The position numbers and the translations under genes were made by a program. From Bagarius yarrelli (lineage: Eukaryota; Chordata; Actinopteri; Siluriformes; Sisoridae), in NCBI GenBank assembly GCA_005784505.1, contig VCAZ01000048.1, positions 1,449,761 through 1,513,760 on the forward strand: a DNA stretch of 64,000 nt, written 5' to 3'. Shown here piece after piece: positions 1 through 10,262 of this stretch. The notes below the pieces were generated by a model, which worked only from the letters and a program-made list of their open reading frames with translations, was not told where the DNA came from and did not search any database. Position 1 is the stretch's first letter; every line of letters begins with the position of its first letter.

Positions 1-1250
1 ACCATACACAAAAAATACACGTTACGTCTTTTTATGGAAAAATCTTAAAATAGGCAACTTGTTTGTCTATATTAAGTAGGCCTATTAAGTATAGTTAAAA
101 TTATGAATCAATTTTAAACATTATCATTTAAAATAATAACATTATTAGAGAACAAGCTTTAAATACAACACGTTATATTTCAATAACATTAATAGCAACG
201 TAGATAACATAGATGTTACCAGTCTTTTACCAATATTTTATTACCTATCATTAGTTAAGTTATTGTTACTTATCGCAGTTATTTACGTAAAACCCCAGAT
301 TATTTTAAATACTAGTATTTGAAAAACACGCTTAGATTAATAACAATACATGCATATTCTCTATAATTTTTTTACATTTTACCTTGATTTCAATTTTCAG
401 TGTTCACTTTACGTTTTATCTTATATAATGTTGAACTAGACGGTAAGTAAATGAAATAACGGAAAATACATTTAACAAAATCTTTCTATAGCTTTATTAT
501 TATTATTCTTTTTGTCCTATTATCAATATTATTGCTTTCAAAGCATTTTTATTTATCCGTCTGTTAATAAACTTTTTAGGAGTGTTTTACAAACAAAAGA
601 CAGACATATGGGTTAGTCCAATTTATAAATTCGTATAAGGTGATTAGAATAATAACAAAGAATATTTTAAGGTCAGGGTTTGTAATGAAAATTACTTAGG
701 ATTGCGTAAAGAATTGTATTGAGCCTAAGATCGAATAAGGAGATCGAATTAAAATACTGTCAATGGCATGATTATTTTTGAATAATAAAATAATGTTTTG
801 TTTTTTTTCTAAAGTAACCTAAATCGTGTACATGGTATCTGCTACCTAATGCTATTTTTATTTTAAATATTTGTAATATTTGTTATATTGTAAATATTTT
901 AAGCATTTTAAGACAGCAAAATGTTAAGTAAGAGCAATATTTTTACTTAGACACAGAATAATCACTTGCTGTTAAAATACATATCTAATATAAACACAAA
1001 TATATCCGTAAATTTTCACCTTACCTCGGCTAAATTTTTCAAACGTTAGAAATTATTGCATAGCAAAAGCAGACTGAAAGAATCGTAAACGCGCCGGAAA
1101 GAGAAGAGACGGTTCAGCCCCCCAACCCCCGAGTCTAGCAATTACATGAAGCACATTAAACAAAACTCCTTTCGTTTGTTCGAATTTCTGAAAAATAGCA
1201 CGTTACCTTCTTTATTTTAATGAAAAAGCCAGGTTTTATTGACAACCCAG

Positions 1251-1267
1251 TTCAAGGTCAAAGTCCA
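1251..1267 (+). promoter_or_regulatory. DR1-type nuclear receptor site (HNF4/COUP-TF-like)
   Basis: The 17 bases TTCAAGGTCAAAGTCCA contain AGGTCA, a one-base spacer and AGTCCA. This is a near-ideal DR1 and includes the HNF4-type core CAAAGTCCA. Two more extended half-sites (TCAAGGTCR) lie at 1678-1686 and 1703-1711. The match is seen directly; occupancy is inference. Confidence 0.35.
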
Positions 1268-1602
1268 GACATATGTTTAGCAAAAAATGTCCAAGTGCCT
1301 AGAAAAGTTGTTCTGCAACTATAGTCTAAGTTATTGTTAAAAGTATATATACACAAGATAAACTGTTTTGTTGCTTTTGTTGCTTATTGACGAAGATAAA
1401 GGAAACCAGTATTGTGTTTTTGATTAGTTTAGAGCCGCCGTTTGATGTCTGGCATTTACATGGGTCCGTTCAGCCTTCGTTTATTTACTCTGGTGGAAAG
1501 TGTTTCGCATTTTATATGTAAAACGCAACTTGATTCCTATTATTAAATGTATGTTACAATGTCATTTTTGTTGAACTTTTATTTAGCTGTAATTACAGAA
1601 AA

Positions 1603-1621
1603 TGGCCAGTAGATGGAAACA
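1603..1621 (+). promoter_or_regulatory. CTCF-like site 3' of hoxd13a
   Basis: TGGCCAGTAGATGGAAACA matches the 19-position CTCF consensus (YGRCCASYAGRKGGCRSYR) at 17 positions by my count. The forward motif lies on the plus strand, pointing through hoxd13a towards evx2 and lnpk. In mouse, CTCF sites are dense in the 5' HoxD region. This is the best single match I found in the window, but it was made by eye. Confidence 0.4.
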
Positions 1622-2870
1622 AACTTTCACAAATTGAGTAGTTTTAGCGATTTTTCTTAGGCACTTAGAAGTTTCAGTCAAGGTCGCTGCCGAGAACGCG
1701 TGTCAAGGTCAACGGTAAATTTAAGACTTGCATTTTAAGTGAAACATTAAAATAACATAGAATTTTTTTTATTACTACTGCAACTTCTAAAGTGGGTGTT
1801 TTAATAGGCTATAGTTAATATTTAACGGAGGTGAATTTTAGCAACCTTTTAATTTATTGACAAACACTTCTTTAATTTCTCTGGATTCCTCGTCTTCGCT
1901 AATAATTTTGGTATACATTTAAGCAGCTGTGTTATTTTAGATGTGTCTTTTTTTCCAAAGAAAGTTTTATTTTACACCATTCTTCTTTTGTCAAAGGTTT
2001 ATCCAGGTCAAGTTATGACAATACTAGTAAAATCGGTTGTACATGATTTTACACAGCACAAACGGTGTCTCTCACACAATTACAGTAAACAATTAATACA
2101 GACAAATTACCAGTTTATATTGGGAATAAAGTTATAGATGTATAACAACTTCACTTTTAATGGCTCACCGTTTTAACGACTCCAAACAGACTCAAGCAAA
2201 CGCAAGAACTCGACGTTAAACCATCCGTAATTTTAATGGGGTTTTTTTCTCGGAAGGAGGAAAACTCAAAATGATGCACTACAACGATTCAATATGAAAT
2301 GTACCATGCAGACTCATGACAAATTCAGACAAAGAGAAAATATAACTTACAAAGAAATTTACACTAAACACTACAAATGCAATTTATTGCCTTGCTTCAT
2401 GTTTACACAGAAAATCAGTTTACAAAGAAATCAGAAACCTTTCGTTTGTATGATTAGTTTTTATTGTTTATTGCGTAATCTTTCAACATACAGTTTTCCT
2501 TCTTCAATAAATAACATTTAGATGCCTTGTGGCATGGATTCAAGACATTTAAGTGCATACGTTCTTATATTGGCAGAATCGCAAACATTCACAAATGATG
2601 CAATGATTTTATTAGAAAAACAATCATCTGCATTAACAAAACCAAAGTGTATATAAAAAAAGCCTTTCTTTACAATATAAACTAATATATCAGGATTACT
2701 TGTGTATAATGTAGCATGTATTCAGTAGCCTTAAGCATTAAAGTCATGTTTCTGAAAAAAAAATGTTATGCTTAAAAACATTAAATACACAATAAAAAAA
2801 TAAAGCTGTTTAAAATGAACCCAAAAACATATCATATTAGAAAATAAGCAGTTTCAGTCCATCGACGACG

Positions 2871-2876
2871 TTTATT
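2871..2876 (-). terminator. Possible hoxd13a polyadenylation signal
   Basis: TTTATT on the plus strand gives AATAAA on the minus strand, 37 bases past the hoxd13a stop. That would make a very short 3' UTR. Further minus-strand AATAAA copies at 2467-2472 and 2381-2386 are alternatives, so the true end is not settled by sequence. Confidence 0.3.
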
Positions 2877-2912
2877 GCGTATAAAAATAGTAAATTGGTG
2901 TGTTATAGTTGA

Positions 2913-3163
2913 TTAAGGAGATTCAAAGTCCTTAGATATTTTTGAAATTATTTTCTTGTCCTTGACCCGGCGATTCTGAAACCATATAGTGACTTGTCTT
3001 TCTGACAGGTTAGTAGAGGAGGCTATCCGTCGTCGCCTCTCTTTGGTAATAAACTTTGTTACTGTGTATTCATGTTCGAGTTCTTTCAGTTGCAATTTTG
3101 TATATGGAACCCGTTTCTTTCTCCCGCGCCGAAGAAAAGGACTGGCATCAGGCGCAGCGTCTT
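2913..3163 (-). CDS. hoxd13a: hoxd13a exon 2 (homeodomain)
   Basis: The acceptor on the minus strand is ATATCTGCAG|AAGACG. The exon supplies a linker of about 13 residues, the whole homeodomain and a ten-residue tail ending ESP before the stop. The phase fits exon 1 exactly. The intron is 335 bases (3164-3498). Confidence 0.95.
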
Positions 3164-4036
3164 CTGCAGATATATACTAAAACAGTATAGTAGCCTACTA
3201 CAAATGTCATTTAATATACTTTTGTATAATGCAAAATGTATTGTTTTAGATACAATGCCATTATAAATTTATATTTTAATCACCCACCTACATACACATT
3301 CATTGCACACACACTGTCAACACATACAGCCTCTGTTTGTACAGCCTATGTCTAATGTAGCTTGTTGCTTTTTACAAACATGCCAATTAAACGTACTCAT
3401 TTTACTTATTTACTGGATTCGTTGAAAACATATGTGGCGATTACTGGGCATATATAAGTATGAAATGACAGTAAATGTAGTCTACATATACGTCTTACCT
3501 CTTAATGACGATTTCCATATATGCGGACTGGCTGTTTGCTCCTTTGAACAATATATTTGGTTGCTCCAATTGTTCGACCAGTTCCAGTGATCGTAGTCCT
3601 CCACTGTGAAAGGACTTTCATGTTTGTGTTCTGTGGTCTTGGCGCGTTGAACTACAGGGACATCAATATATCGAGTCGGACCTTCACTGCAATGTAATGC
3701 AGCTCTACTGAAATCCACCACATCTTGATCGTTAGCCAGGTGTCCATATACTTTTTCATTACCACTGTGGTGGTTCATGACTCTCTGCTCAAATACGGCA
3801 ATTGGGGGAGCTTTGCAACTGTGGAAGCTGCTGGCAAAATGGCACCCAAAAGTAATTTGCGATCTGCTACAGGACACATTGTTGGAATAGAATGCGTAAG
3901 GAGGTGGAGGCTCGTGGCTCTGAAAGTTCGGTGTATCCGACAGCAGATAAGACGAAGAACGTCTAGAATGCGCTCCGACCACAGCCGTGTAAAAAGTTCT
4001 ACCAGCTTTATCCTCGCCTTGTTCCTGCCGTTCCAT
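2913..4036 (-). CDS. hoxd13a: Homeobox protein Hox-D13a (two exons, 262 aa)
   Basis: Posterior Hox transcription factor acting in the nucleus on late axial, fin/limb and urogenital patterning. Exon 1 (3499-4036) and exon 2 (2913-3163) join with one base plus two to form a Glu codon, giving 262 aa. The homeodomain is about residues 193-252, starting [12 protein letters not shown]; Trp240, Phe241, Asn243 and Arg245 are positions 48, 49, 51 and 53. The segment IWKSS just before the splice and the homeodomain ending VKDKK are group-13 hallmarks, and HOXD13 is the best fit by the evx2 neighbour. The start ATG at 4034-4036 has A at -3 and G at +4. Exon 1 is short and lacks the N-terminal alanine tract of mammalian HOXD13. 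The gene is divergent from evx2. Paralogue assignment rests on synteny as well as sequence; the 'a' suffix is inferred for a teleost. Confidence 0.95.
3499..4036 (-). CDS. hoxd13a: hoxd13a exon 1 (coding)
   Basis: Codons 1-179 plus one base. On the minus strand the donor reads AGAG|GTAAGA, a strong consensus. The C-terminal part of the exon carries the group-13 pre-homeodomain region (YIDV..., [15 protein letters not shown]). The N-terminal half is divergent except for a block reading FGCHF. Confidence 0.93.
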
Positions 4037-4148
4037 AATTATTTGCTAACCAACGCACTTAACCTAAGATGAATTGAGACCATCATCCTGCCTAAAGATC
4101 CATTCAAGTAAGGCAAAGCGTTATACAAAAAATCAATTGATAGCAAGG

Positions 4149-4228
4149 CTTTTTATATTTTCAGAATATTTACAGGACGCTGACACCTGGCATGTGATTG
4201 GCTAGTACTATCCACGTGATATGCAAAT
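4149..4228 (-). promoter_or_regulatory. hoxd13a core promoter candidate (TATA, CCAAT, octamer)
   Basis: Read on the minus strand, TATAAAAAG lies at 4157-4149, about 115 bases before the ATG. A CCAAT box lies at 4201-4197, CACGTG at 4213-4218 and an octamer ATGCAAAT (plus-strand orientation) at 4221-4228. Spacing of CCAAT about 40 bases upstream of TATA is typical of a core promoter. Start-site position (about 4120) is inferred. Confidence 0.5.
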
Positions 4229-4873
4229 CACAGGGTTGACCTTGGATAATATGCTTAGAGTTGAAGACAGTCAAAAAACAACAGACCACGTTCATGTTTG
4301 ATCAGTTGTCAGTGATCTATCAGAAATAATTAAACAAATTCTAATGATAAATCCCACTTATAACATAATTCTTGGCCTAAGTAAAACTACATAGATTCAT
4401 GAAAACTTACATAACAAATAATATTCCGAAATAATTATATAAGGTCTACTACATAAGACTTTTTAAGAACAGTACAACTTACTGTAAGTTTAGGAAATAC
4501 TAATGTTAATATGATATGATAATATAATGATAATATATTTATACAGCACCGCCAATGTGCCCCTGTTGGACTCATAACAGCAATTCTTCAGTTGGATAAA
4601 ATGTTTGTTACATGCCACGCATTTTGGCGTTTTGCGGACTAATATATTAGGTGTCTTTCCCACTGTTTATTTCTTTGGGGTTTTTTTTGTTTTTTTATCA
4701 GTTTATTTGTTTTCCTGTTTGTAATTTGAGTAACAGAGCATCTTTTTACATTGTATAATGTGCCAATGTTGACGTATTTTTTTAGATCGCCCCCCCACAC
4801 AAAAGAAAGCTACTTACCATGTGAACAATAAGTACAATATATATTAATATTATCTGTTAATAATATATATCTG

Positions 4874-4939
<66 letters not shown>

Positions 4940-4954
4940 ATATATATATATATA
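4874..4954. repeat. (TA)n microsatellite
   Basis: About 80 bases of nearly pure TA dinucleotides with small interruptions near 4932-4940. It creates a spurious Ile/Tyr open frame on the minus strand. Confidence 0.97.
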
Positions 4955-5060
4955 AAACAAATAAAAAGATTTTTGGTCGTTTTATTCCACTGTTAGTCAT
5001 GTCATAATTTATCAAAGAATTAAAAAAAAGTTGTAATACAAAACTGTATTTCGTGTGCAC

Positions 5061-5069
5061 GGGGGCGCC
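5061..5069 (+). promoter_or_regulatory. GGGGGCGCC 9-mer, copy 1
   Basis: Exact GGGGGCGCC in otherwise AT-rich DNA, overlapping the palindrome GGGCGCCC. The GGGGGCGC part equals the 3' half of the CTCF consensus, but the 5' half (CCASY) is poor here. Confidence 0.25.
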
Positions 5070-5260
5070 CGACAAACGAGTGTGTGGGTCTGTAAAAAGC
5101 ACGTGATTTGAGGGTGAACTCTAAATCTAGTTAACAATCAATATTGTTGTTATAGTTTATATATTTAAGTCTACAACGACGTGCATTGTTTTCAACATGT
5201 TTGTTGTTGACAACATTAGTATTACGGACTTCATCTCCAAAGCCGATTTATATAAATGGG

Positions 5261-5288
5261 TAGATAGATAGATAGATAGATAGATAGA
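5261..5288 (+). repeat. (TAGA)n microsatellite
   Basis: About seven tetranucleotide units of TAGA/GATA, 40 bases before the CTCF-like site at 5330. Confidence 0.9.
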
Positions 5289-5329
5289 CAGACTTCATGC
5301 GGTCGTCTACATGCAGTAGTTTAGTTTTG

Positions 5330-5343
5330 TCACTAGATGGCAA
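5330..5343 (+). promoter_or_regulatory. CTCF-like site between hoxd13a and evx2
   Basis: TCACTAGATGGCAA matches the 14-position CTCF core at 12 positions, with an intact CACTAGATGGC stretch. The forward motif is on the plus strand, facing evx2, lnpk and the desert. Confidence 0.45.
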
Positions 5344-5975
5344 TATTAGTCCACATTGTGTAGCTATTGGTCCATTTATAACCCTAATAAAATTATATTA
5401 TAGTGTATATATATTTGGAACACAATTTTTAACCTGAAATGAAATCGGCACAATCTAAACTTTACCATAAAAAAGCTTACCACACGGTTGTTAATTATAA
5501 TTGCTTTTAACCAAAATAAAAGAAAATGATAAGCCTGTTTTTGTGGCCTGTAGTTTTTACACAACCCTGTAGTCTGTAGTTAGCTAGTATTGCACTGACA
5601 TACGAGTGCAATAAATCCTGAATAATTTTTAAAATCTTTTTATGCACTTTCTAATACCATTTTTTATGCCAAGAAACTACAGCTGTTAAAATACAGCTAC
5701 AAAATACAGCACCGCAGCATAAAAATACCGCCAATCTTATATCCTGTCTGTTACAATGTTTATTGGTACAATTTCCAATATGTGTCAGTTTATATATTTA
5801 TTATATTTAAATAAATAGCTGTTTTTTATTAAAATTTGCTGTTTGCATGTTAATTATATTTATTTTATTTGTAAATAGTGTTGTATAATTGACAATTTAA
5901 TATCATGATGGTCATTGCAAGTTTTACCACTTGCACTATTAGGGCTAACACCTGCTGCCCTGCAAAGCAACTGCT

Positions 5976-5984
5976 GGGGGCGCC
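5976..5984 (+). promoter_or_regulatory. GGGGGCGCC 9-mer, copy 2
   Basis: Exact GGGGGCGCC inside a GC-rich island of about 80 bases (5950-6030). The upstream flank AACTGCT gives a partial CTCF match (11 of 14). Confidence 0.3.
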
Positions 5985-7217
5985 AAAGAACGCAGAAGCG
6001 TTCCTGTGGCCACAATGTCCACAGCTTAACTGTAAGCACGTAATTTTATCACTTATTCTTACCTTTACAGCCGTATACTTACTTTATTTATTCCACTGCA
6101 CATCTAATCTGAAGCACATCTCTAAACATCATATACACGTTATGTTAATTCGCACATTTAGTTTTATTTTCATTTTGTCCTTATAAACGAAATTAATTAG
6201 ATTAACATATGTGCGTTTTATAAATATATCAGGAACAGTATTTTAGAGATCATTCAAGCTATAATTCTGCAACCTACACAGGTGTAGCGATGCAAAAGTC
6301 CATACATAGCTACCCAATAAGTTCTTTTTCAAGCTACAACAATCCATATTTACGAAACTTTCCTACAAATATTGTCATTTCGTAAAGGAAAAATAAGTAT
6401 ACTGACAGTAAAATTGTTTTTGCTTAAAAAAGAAACAACAATTTTGTCTTAATCAAAAAATATGTATAATAAATTTTAAAAATTTCCATTCAGTTTATGG
6501 CATACTGAAAAAAAGGATGCAGACGTGTGGTTACCGTATACAGTATGTTCAATATACATATAATAACAATATATATAAATACAAAATGTATGCAGAATTA
6601 TCTATTATAAATATATCGAATTCCTAACTATTCAAACCATATTGGTATTTATCTTACGACCCATCTTTTATTATTTATTATTTTGTTATAAAATAACAGC
6701 AGCTGCATAATTTTATAAGATATTTTATACGATGTTTAATAACGTGATTTTAGTAAAAACTAAAAAAAAAACATAAATTGCTTTGTGTGCACATTTTCTT
6801 TTTTTCTTTCTTTAAAAAACTCCGTTCTTGAAATAAGCACGTCGATACCCTGAAAATCTTCAACACTTTTCAGTCCAAAACATCTGAGTTAAATAATCTA
6901 CGAAGAAAAAAAAGGAAAAACGAGGCAGAGAGAGGGAGAGAGAGAGACTGAGCAGAAGGGAGGAACAATAGAGAATCAAAGTATAATGATATTCCTAAAT
7001 GAAGAGGGAAATGTTGCTGCACTCATTTTATTAATCAGACTGTCAATTTCACCCCAGAGGCCAAACCCAGGAGCCATCTAAAGCAGACGCAGATCAGCGA
7101 CGGGACAGCAGCCCCTCTCCTCACTTCTTCCCTCTCCCTCCACCTGGATATGAGCCTTTGCGCGAGCTCAGCCCGACTACATCATTTTACTGACAGTCCC
7201 GCTTCCATTTATTTGAT

Positions 7218-7405
7218 TATAAACCTGTTACAATAAATGATCTTTCGAGAAGCGTTACGCGTAACTTTAACGAAGAAACTGCGAAACACTTTTTTTGCTG
7301 AATGACATTTCGGACCGGATAGGATGCACGGGTCATTTTGAAGAGTCATTCGTTGCCCTGTCTGTTTTTTTTTTCGTTCTATCTTTCCTTCGATTTGCTC
7401 GTAAA
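7218..7405 (+). promoter_or_regulatory. evx2 promoter/5' UTR candidate with HOX13-type site
   Basis: TATAAA at 7218-7223 precedes a leader of about 270 bases to the evx2 start. CTCGTAAA at 7398-7405 is the exact published-type consensus of group-13 Hox proteins. GC content rises from about 7030 onwards. TSS and function are inferred. Confidence 0.35.
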
Positions 7406-7515
7406 GGTGTTATATTATTCAGTACCAGTAACAGATCTGACGGCGGATTAGCTACGCCACAAATTCATCGGAGTACCAGCAGAGCCGGAAGTTGTGTTTT
7501 TTTCTGAGCCACTTC

Positions 7516-7930
7516 ATGATGGAGAGGATAAGAAAAGAGATGATTCTGATGGAGAGAGGTCTGCACAGTCCTGTGCCAAGCAAAAGGCTCCCGAACCTTT
7601 CCGAGTCGAACGGAAACGCTGTGCTCGAGGCCCTCGAAAATTCTCAGCACACTGGGCGACTGAGCCCAAGAATCACTTCCGCCTCACTACACGCTAGCCT
7701 GGGCGACGTACCCAGCAAAGGCAAATTTGAAATCGACAGTCTATTCGGAAACCACCAGGCCAGCGACAACAATTCATCGGCGGAAATCTCGTCCTCGGAA
7801 AACAGGAAGAAATCAATTCTGTATCCTGAAGTTTCTACAGACTCCGAAATGAATAGCGATGTGGAAGTGGGCTGCCCATCTCATCGCTCCCCAAGCAGTG
7901 TCGGTCAACACAAGGAAAACAATAATAAAG
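7516..7930 (+). CDS. evx2: evx2 exon 1 (coding)
   Basis: Codons 1-138 plus one base; donor AAAG|GTAATG. It ends in an acidic, Asn-rich stretch (QHKENNNKG) that lines up with QLKENNGKG-type sequence in other EVX2 proteins. Confidence 0.94.
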
Positions 7931-8095
7931 GTAATGCACAATTACGCGTTATTATGTTTAAGTAAAGGATGATAAGAATTATGTTTTTTCCATATTTTTT
8001 GTCTCAATACGAGAAGTGTTTGGCCTAAGTGTTCAAAACAATGCAAAACCCGGGCGTTGAAATTGTTACTCATTGCTTAAAATTTAATATTAGTC

Positions 8096-8129
<34 letters not shown>

Positions 8130-10053
8130 GTTGTTTTATTTTATTTTGTATTTTCCGCTTATATAAATCTGTTACAAATTTTAAACCGATATAAAAATCT
8201 AAGTTGCGTTTTCATTTTTCACATTTATTATTTAATTCATAAATTTGCCATATATATCTATATACTTGCTTTTCATAAATAGATGTATTGGGGTGCATTA
8301 ATTTTTTGTAAGTCAGAGTTAAGAATCCAACAGGAAAATACCAATTAAATGAGCTAAATCGTGTAGCAAAATTATATCGTTTAACGACGTTTATAACTAC
8401 GAAATTAATGTAACAAAATTACCAATTTGTCCTATTCTTTTCAAAAATAATCATTTCTGATGCCAGGTTTCTCAGACAATAACTCGGGAACCTCGAGCTC
8501 AAGTTCTTCGTCTGTCTCCAATCATAATGGAAACTCCATCGGCAGTTCGACCAACGCAGACCAGGTGCGGCGATACCGAACTGCTTTTACCAGGGAACAA
8601 ATCGGAAGACTGGAAAAAGAATTTTATAGGGAAAACTACGTATCAAGACCTAGGAGATGTGAGCTTGCTGCAGCGTTAAATCTACCTGAAACAACGATAA
8701 AGGTAATATTTTCCTTTAATGTTGCTGGTTCCAATAACCTAATAGTTTAAAAATGCATTTACGCATTATAGATCTATGTTTTAATTTGTAGATATAAAAT
8801 AAGTTTTTTTTAGTTTTGTAAATAAAAGATGGGGCAAAAAATTATTTACATTAAATTAATAAATTAAATTGAATTCAAACAAAGTCGCTCGATTTAGTGG
8901 TAAACGTAATATTAATATGGTCATCGTATTTGTATTACAATGAAAACAGATATAATCCGTCTTAATGTAAATTTAACTGTAAACTAAAATGTATTAAAAA
9001 GAAAACAGATATAATCAGGCATTAAAAGTTTAAGTTAAGAACCGGTGTAAAAACCGTTTAAAGTTTAACATTGTGTAAGAATTTTTTTTATTTAATTCCG
9101 CTACTGCGTTGTGCTTGACAGATTAAATCACGGTACGCTGATTTACGTCCTTTCGTTTGCCTTTGATGTTACCAGTTTTGTTGTGTGTACAACAGTTTAT
9201 AATTTGTTGTTTTGTAAAGCTAGGCTACCAGAAAATGTGGGACCAATCTTATCCCACATTTTCGAGCTCTGTTTATTTTTCTAGCAACGTTTCCAGCAAT
9301 AAGACTGCCCCAAATAATTTCCATTTTTATTCTTTTGCTTTTTTGCTATACATTTAAAGGAACCGTTTACAAATATTGAAATATTCGCAATAAATTTGAT
9401 TTTAAGCATTAGGGTCAACCTATAAACGCAGACTTAGAGAGTTTGTGTGTATGTTTGTGTAGGTTTGGTTCCAGAACCGGCGAATGAAGGACAAGAGACA
9501 GCGCCTGGCCATGTCCTGGCCACATCCGGCCGATCCCAGCTTCTACACTTACATGATGACGCACGCAGCCGCCACCGGAAGTCTGCCGTACCCGTTCCAT
9601 TCTCACATGCCCCTACACTACTACCCGCACGTGGGCGTCACAGCCGCAGCCGCGGCTGCTGCGGCCTCTGGGGCCGCATCATCACCATTCGCCACCTCCA
9701 TCCGGCCCCTTGACACCTTCCGAGCGCTCTCTCATCCGTATTCGCGTCCTGAGCTGCTCTGCAGCTTTCGCCATCCTGGACTGTACCAGTCGCCGGCGGG
9801 CCTTAACAGTTCGGCTGCTGCAGCTGCTGCGGCGGCTGCGGCGGCGGTGAGCGCACCGTCGGCGAGTGCATGCTCGTGTCTCAGCTGCCACAGCGGCGGC
9901 GCGCTCAGTTCTCGCGGCGCGGGCTCGGACTTCACATGCACGGCGAGCGCGCCCAGGTCTGAAAGCGGATTTCTACCCTATTCAGCTGCCGTATTAAGCA
10001 AAACATCTGTGCCCTCGCCAGATCAAAGAGAAGAAAGCGCGCTTAATAGATAA
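7516..10053 (+). CDS. evx2: Even-skipped homeobox 2 (three exons, 413 aa)
   Basis: Nuclear homeodomain factor of the even-skipped family, linked to HoxD and expressed in posterior tissue, fin/limb bud and neural tube of vertebrates. Exons are 7516-7930, 8467-8702 and 9463-10053, giving 413 aa. The N-terminus [15 protein letters not shown] and the motif GKFEIDSLF are EVX2 signatures. The homeodomain is about residues 172-231, interrupted by the last intron between Lys217 and Val218, with Trp219, Phe220, Asn222. After it come the conserved [20 protein letters not shown], two alanine runs (residues 278-285 and 335-345), the [17 protein letters not shown] block and a C-terminus with [14 protein letters not shown]. 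Of the paired ATGs, the second has the better context (A at -3, G at +4); I start at the first, as in the family. The frame upstream to 7492 has no ATG and is leader. Confidence 0.96.
8097..8129 (+). repeat. (TTA)n microsatellite in evx2 intron 1
   Basis: About eleven TTA units in the 536-base first intron. Confidence 0.95.
8467..8702 (+). CDS. evx2: evx2 exon 2 (homeodomain N-terminal part)
   Basis: Acceptor GATGCCAG|GTTTC and donor ATAAAG|GTAATA. It has a Ser/Asn-rich linker and then homeodomain helices 1-2 and the start of helix 3 up to ETTIK. Helix 1 has Gly in [11 protein letters not shown] where mammalian EVX proteins have Ala; Drosophila Eve also has Gly. Confidence 0.95.
9463..10053 (+). 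CDS. evx2: evx2 exon 3 (recognition helix and C-terminus)
   Basis: Acceptor TTTGTGTAG|GTTTGG. It starts with [14 protein letters not shown], the recognition helix, and runs to the stop at 10051-10053. It is far GC-richer than its surroundings, which produces several long shadow frames on both strands. Confidence 0.95.
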   Translation, partial: VWFQNRRMKDKRQRLAMSWPHPADPSFYTYMMTHAAATGSLPYPFHSHMPLHYYPHVGVTAAAAAAAASGAASSPFATSIRPLDTFRALSHPYSRPELLCSFRHPGLYQSPAGLNSSAAAAAAAAAAAVSAPSASACSCLSCHSGGALSSRGAGSDFTCTASAPRSESGFLPYSAAVLSKTSVPSPDQREESALNR

Positions 10054-10203
10054 CTTCACATATTAACATGCAACGAAAACAATGTTTTATTTCAATTAAC
10101 ATCGTGTTGTTAACGTATTTAAGAACATTTTAAGACATTTCAAACAGAATCCATTATACAATGTTATAAAATATATACAAATATTACAACGATAACATTC
10201 GGA

Positions 10204-10262
10204 AATAAAGCCACAAGCACAAAAGGAAGATTCGGTAGCCCGAAACTATTTGGCAAAATAAA
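10204..10262 (+). terminator. evx2 polyadenylation signals
   Basis: AATAAA at 10204-10209 and again at 10257-10262, 150-205 bases after the evx2 stop. Either could end the transcript. Confidence 0.5.

Larger units (their letters stand above)
1..2870. other. Intergenic 3' flank of hoxd13a (towards hoxd12a)
   Basis: No coding exon is recognisable here. The sequence is AT-rich with scattered TAAT cores. In vertebrate HoxD clusters the next gene would be hoxd12, and neither of its exons is in the window. The only GC-richer spots are near 1080-1140 and the nuclear-receptor half-site cluster at 1251-1711. Two short open frames at 1943-2137 and 2294-2521 show no family resemblance and look like chance frames. 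Confidence 0.7.
4229..7217. other. hoxd13a-evx2 divergent intergenic region
   Basis: About 3 kb between divergent homeobox genes, with no supported coding exon. It is AT-rich, and contains a TA array, a short GATA array, a CTCF-like site at 5330-5343 and two of the three GGGGGCGCC 9-mers. The open frame at 5905-6186 has no recognisable domain. In mouse the equivalent interval carries shared promoter and border elements. Confidence 0.7.

Noticed and set aside
1..2870. hoxd12a exons
   Set aside because: I searched both strands for a second homeobox and found none; it must lie outside the window.
4857..5102. 81-codon minus-strand open frame with an Ile/Tyr repeat
   Set aside because: Driven by the TA microsatellite; no domain or conserved start.
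9682..9941. Antisense Arg- and Ala-rich frames across evx2 exon 3
   Set aside because: Shadows of the GC-rich alanine-coding region of evx2.
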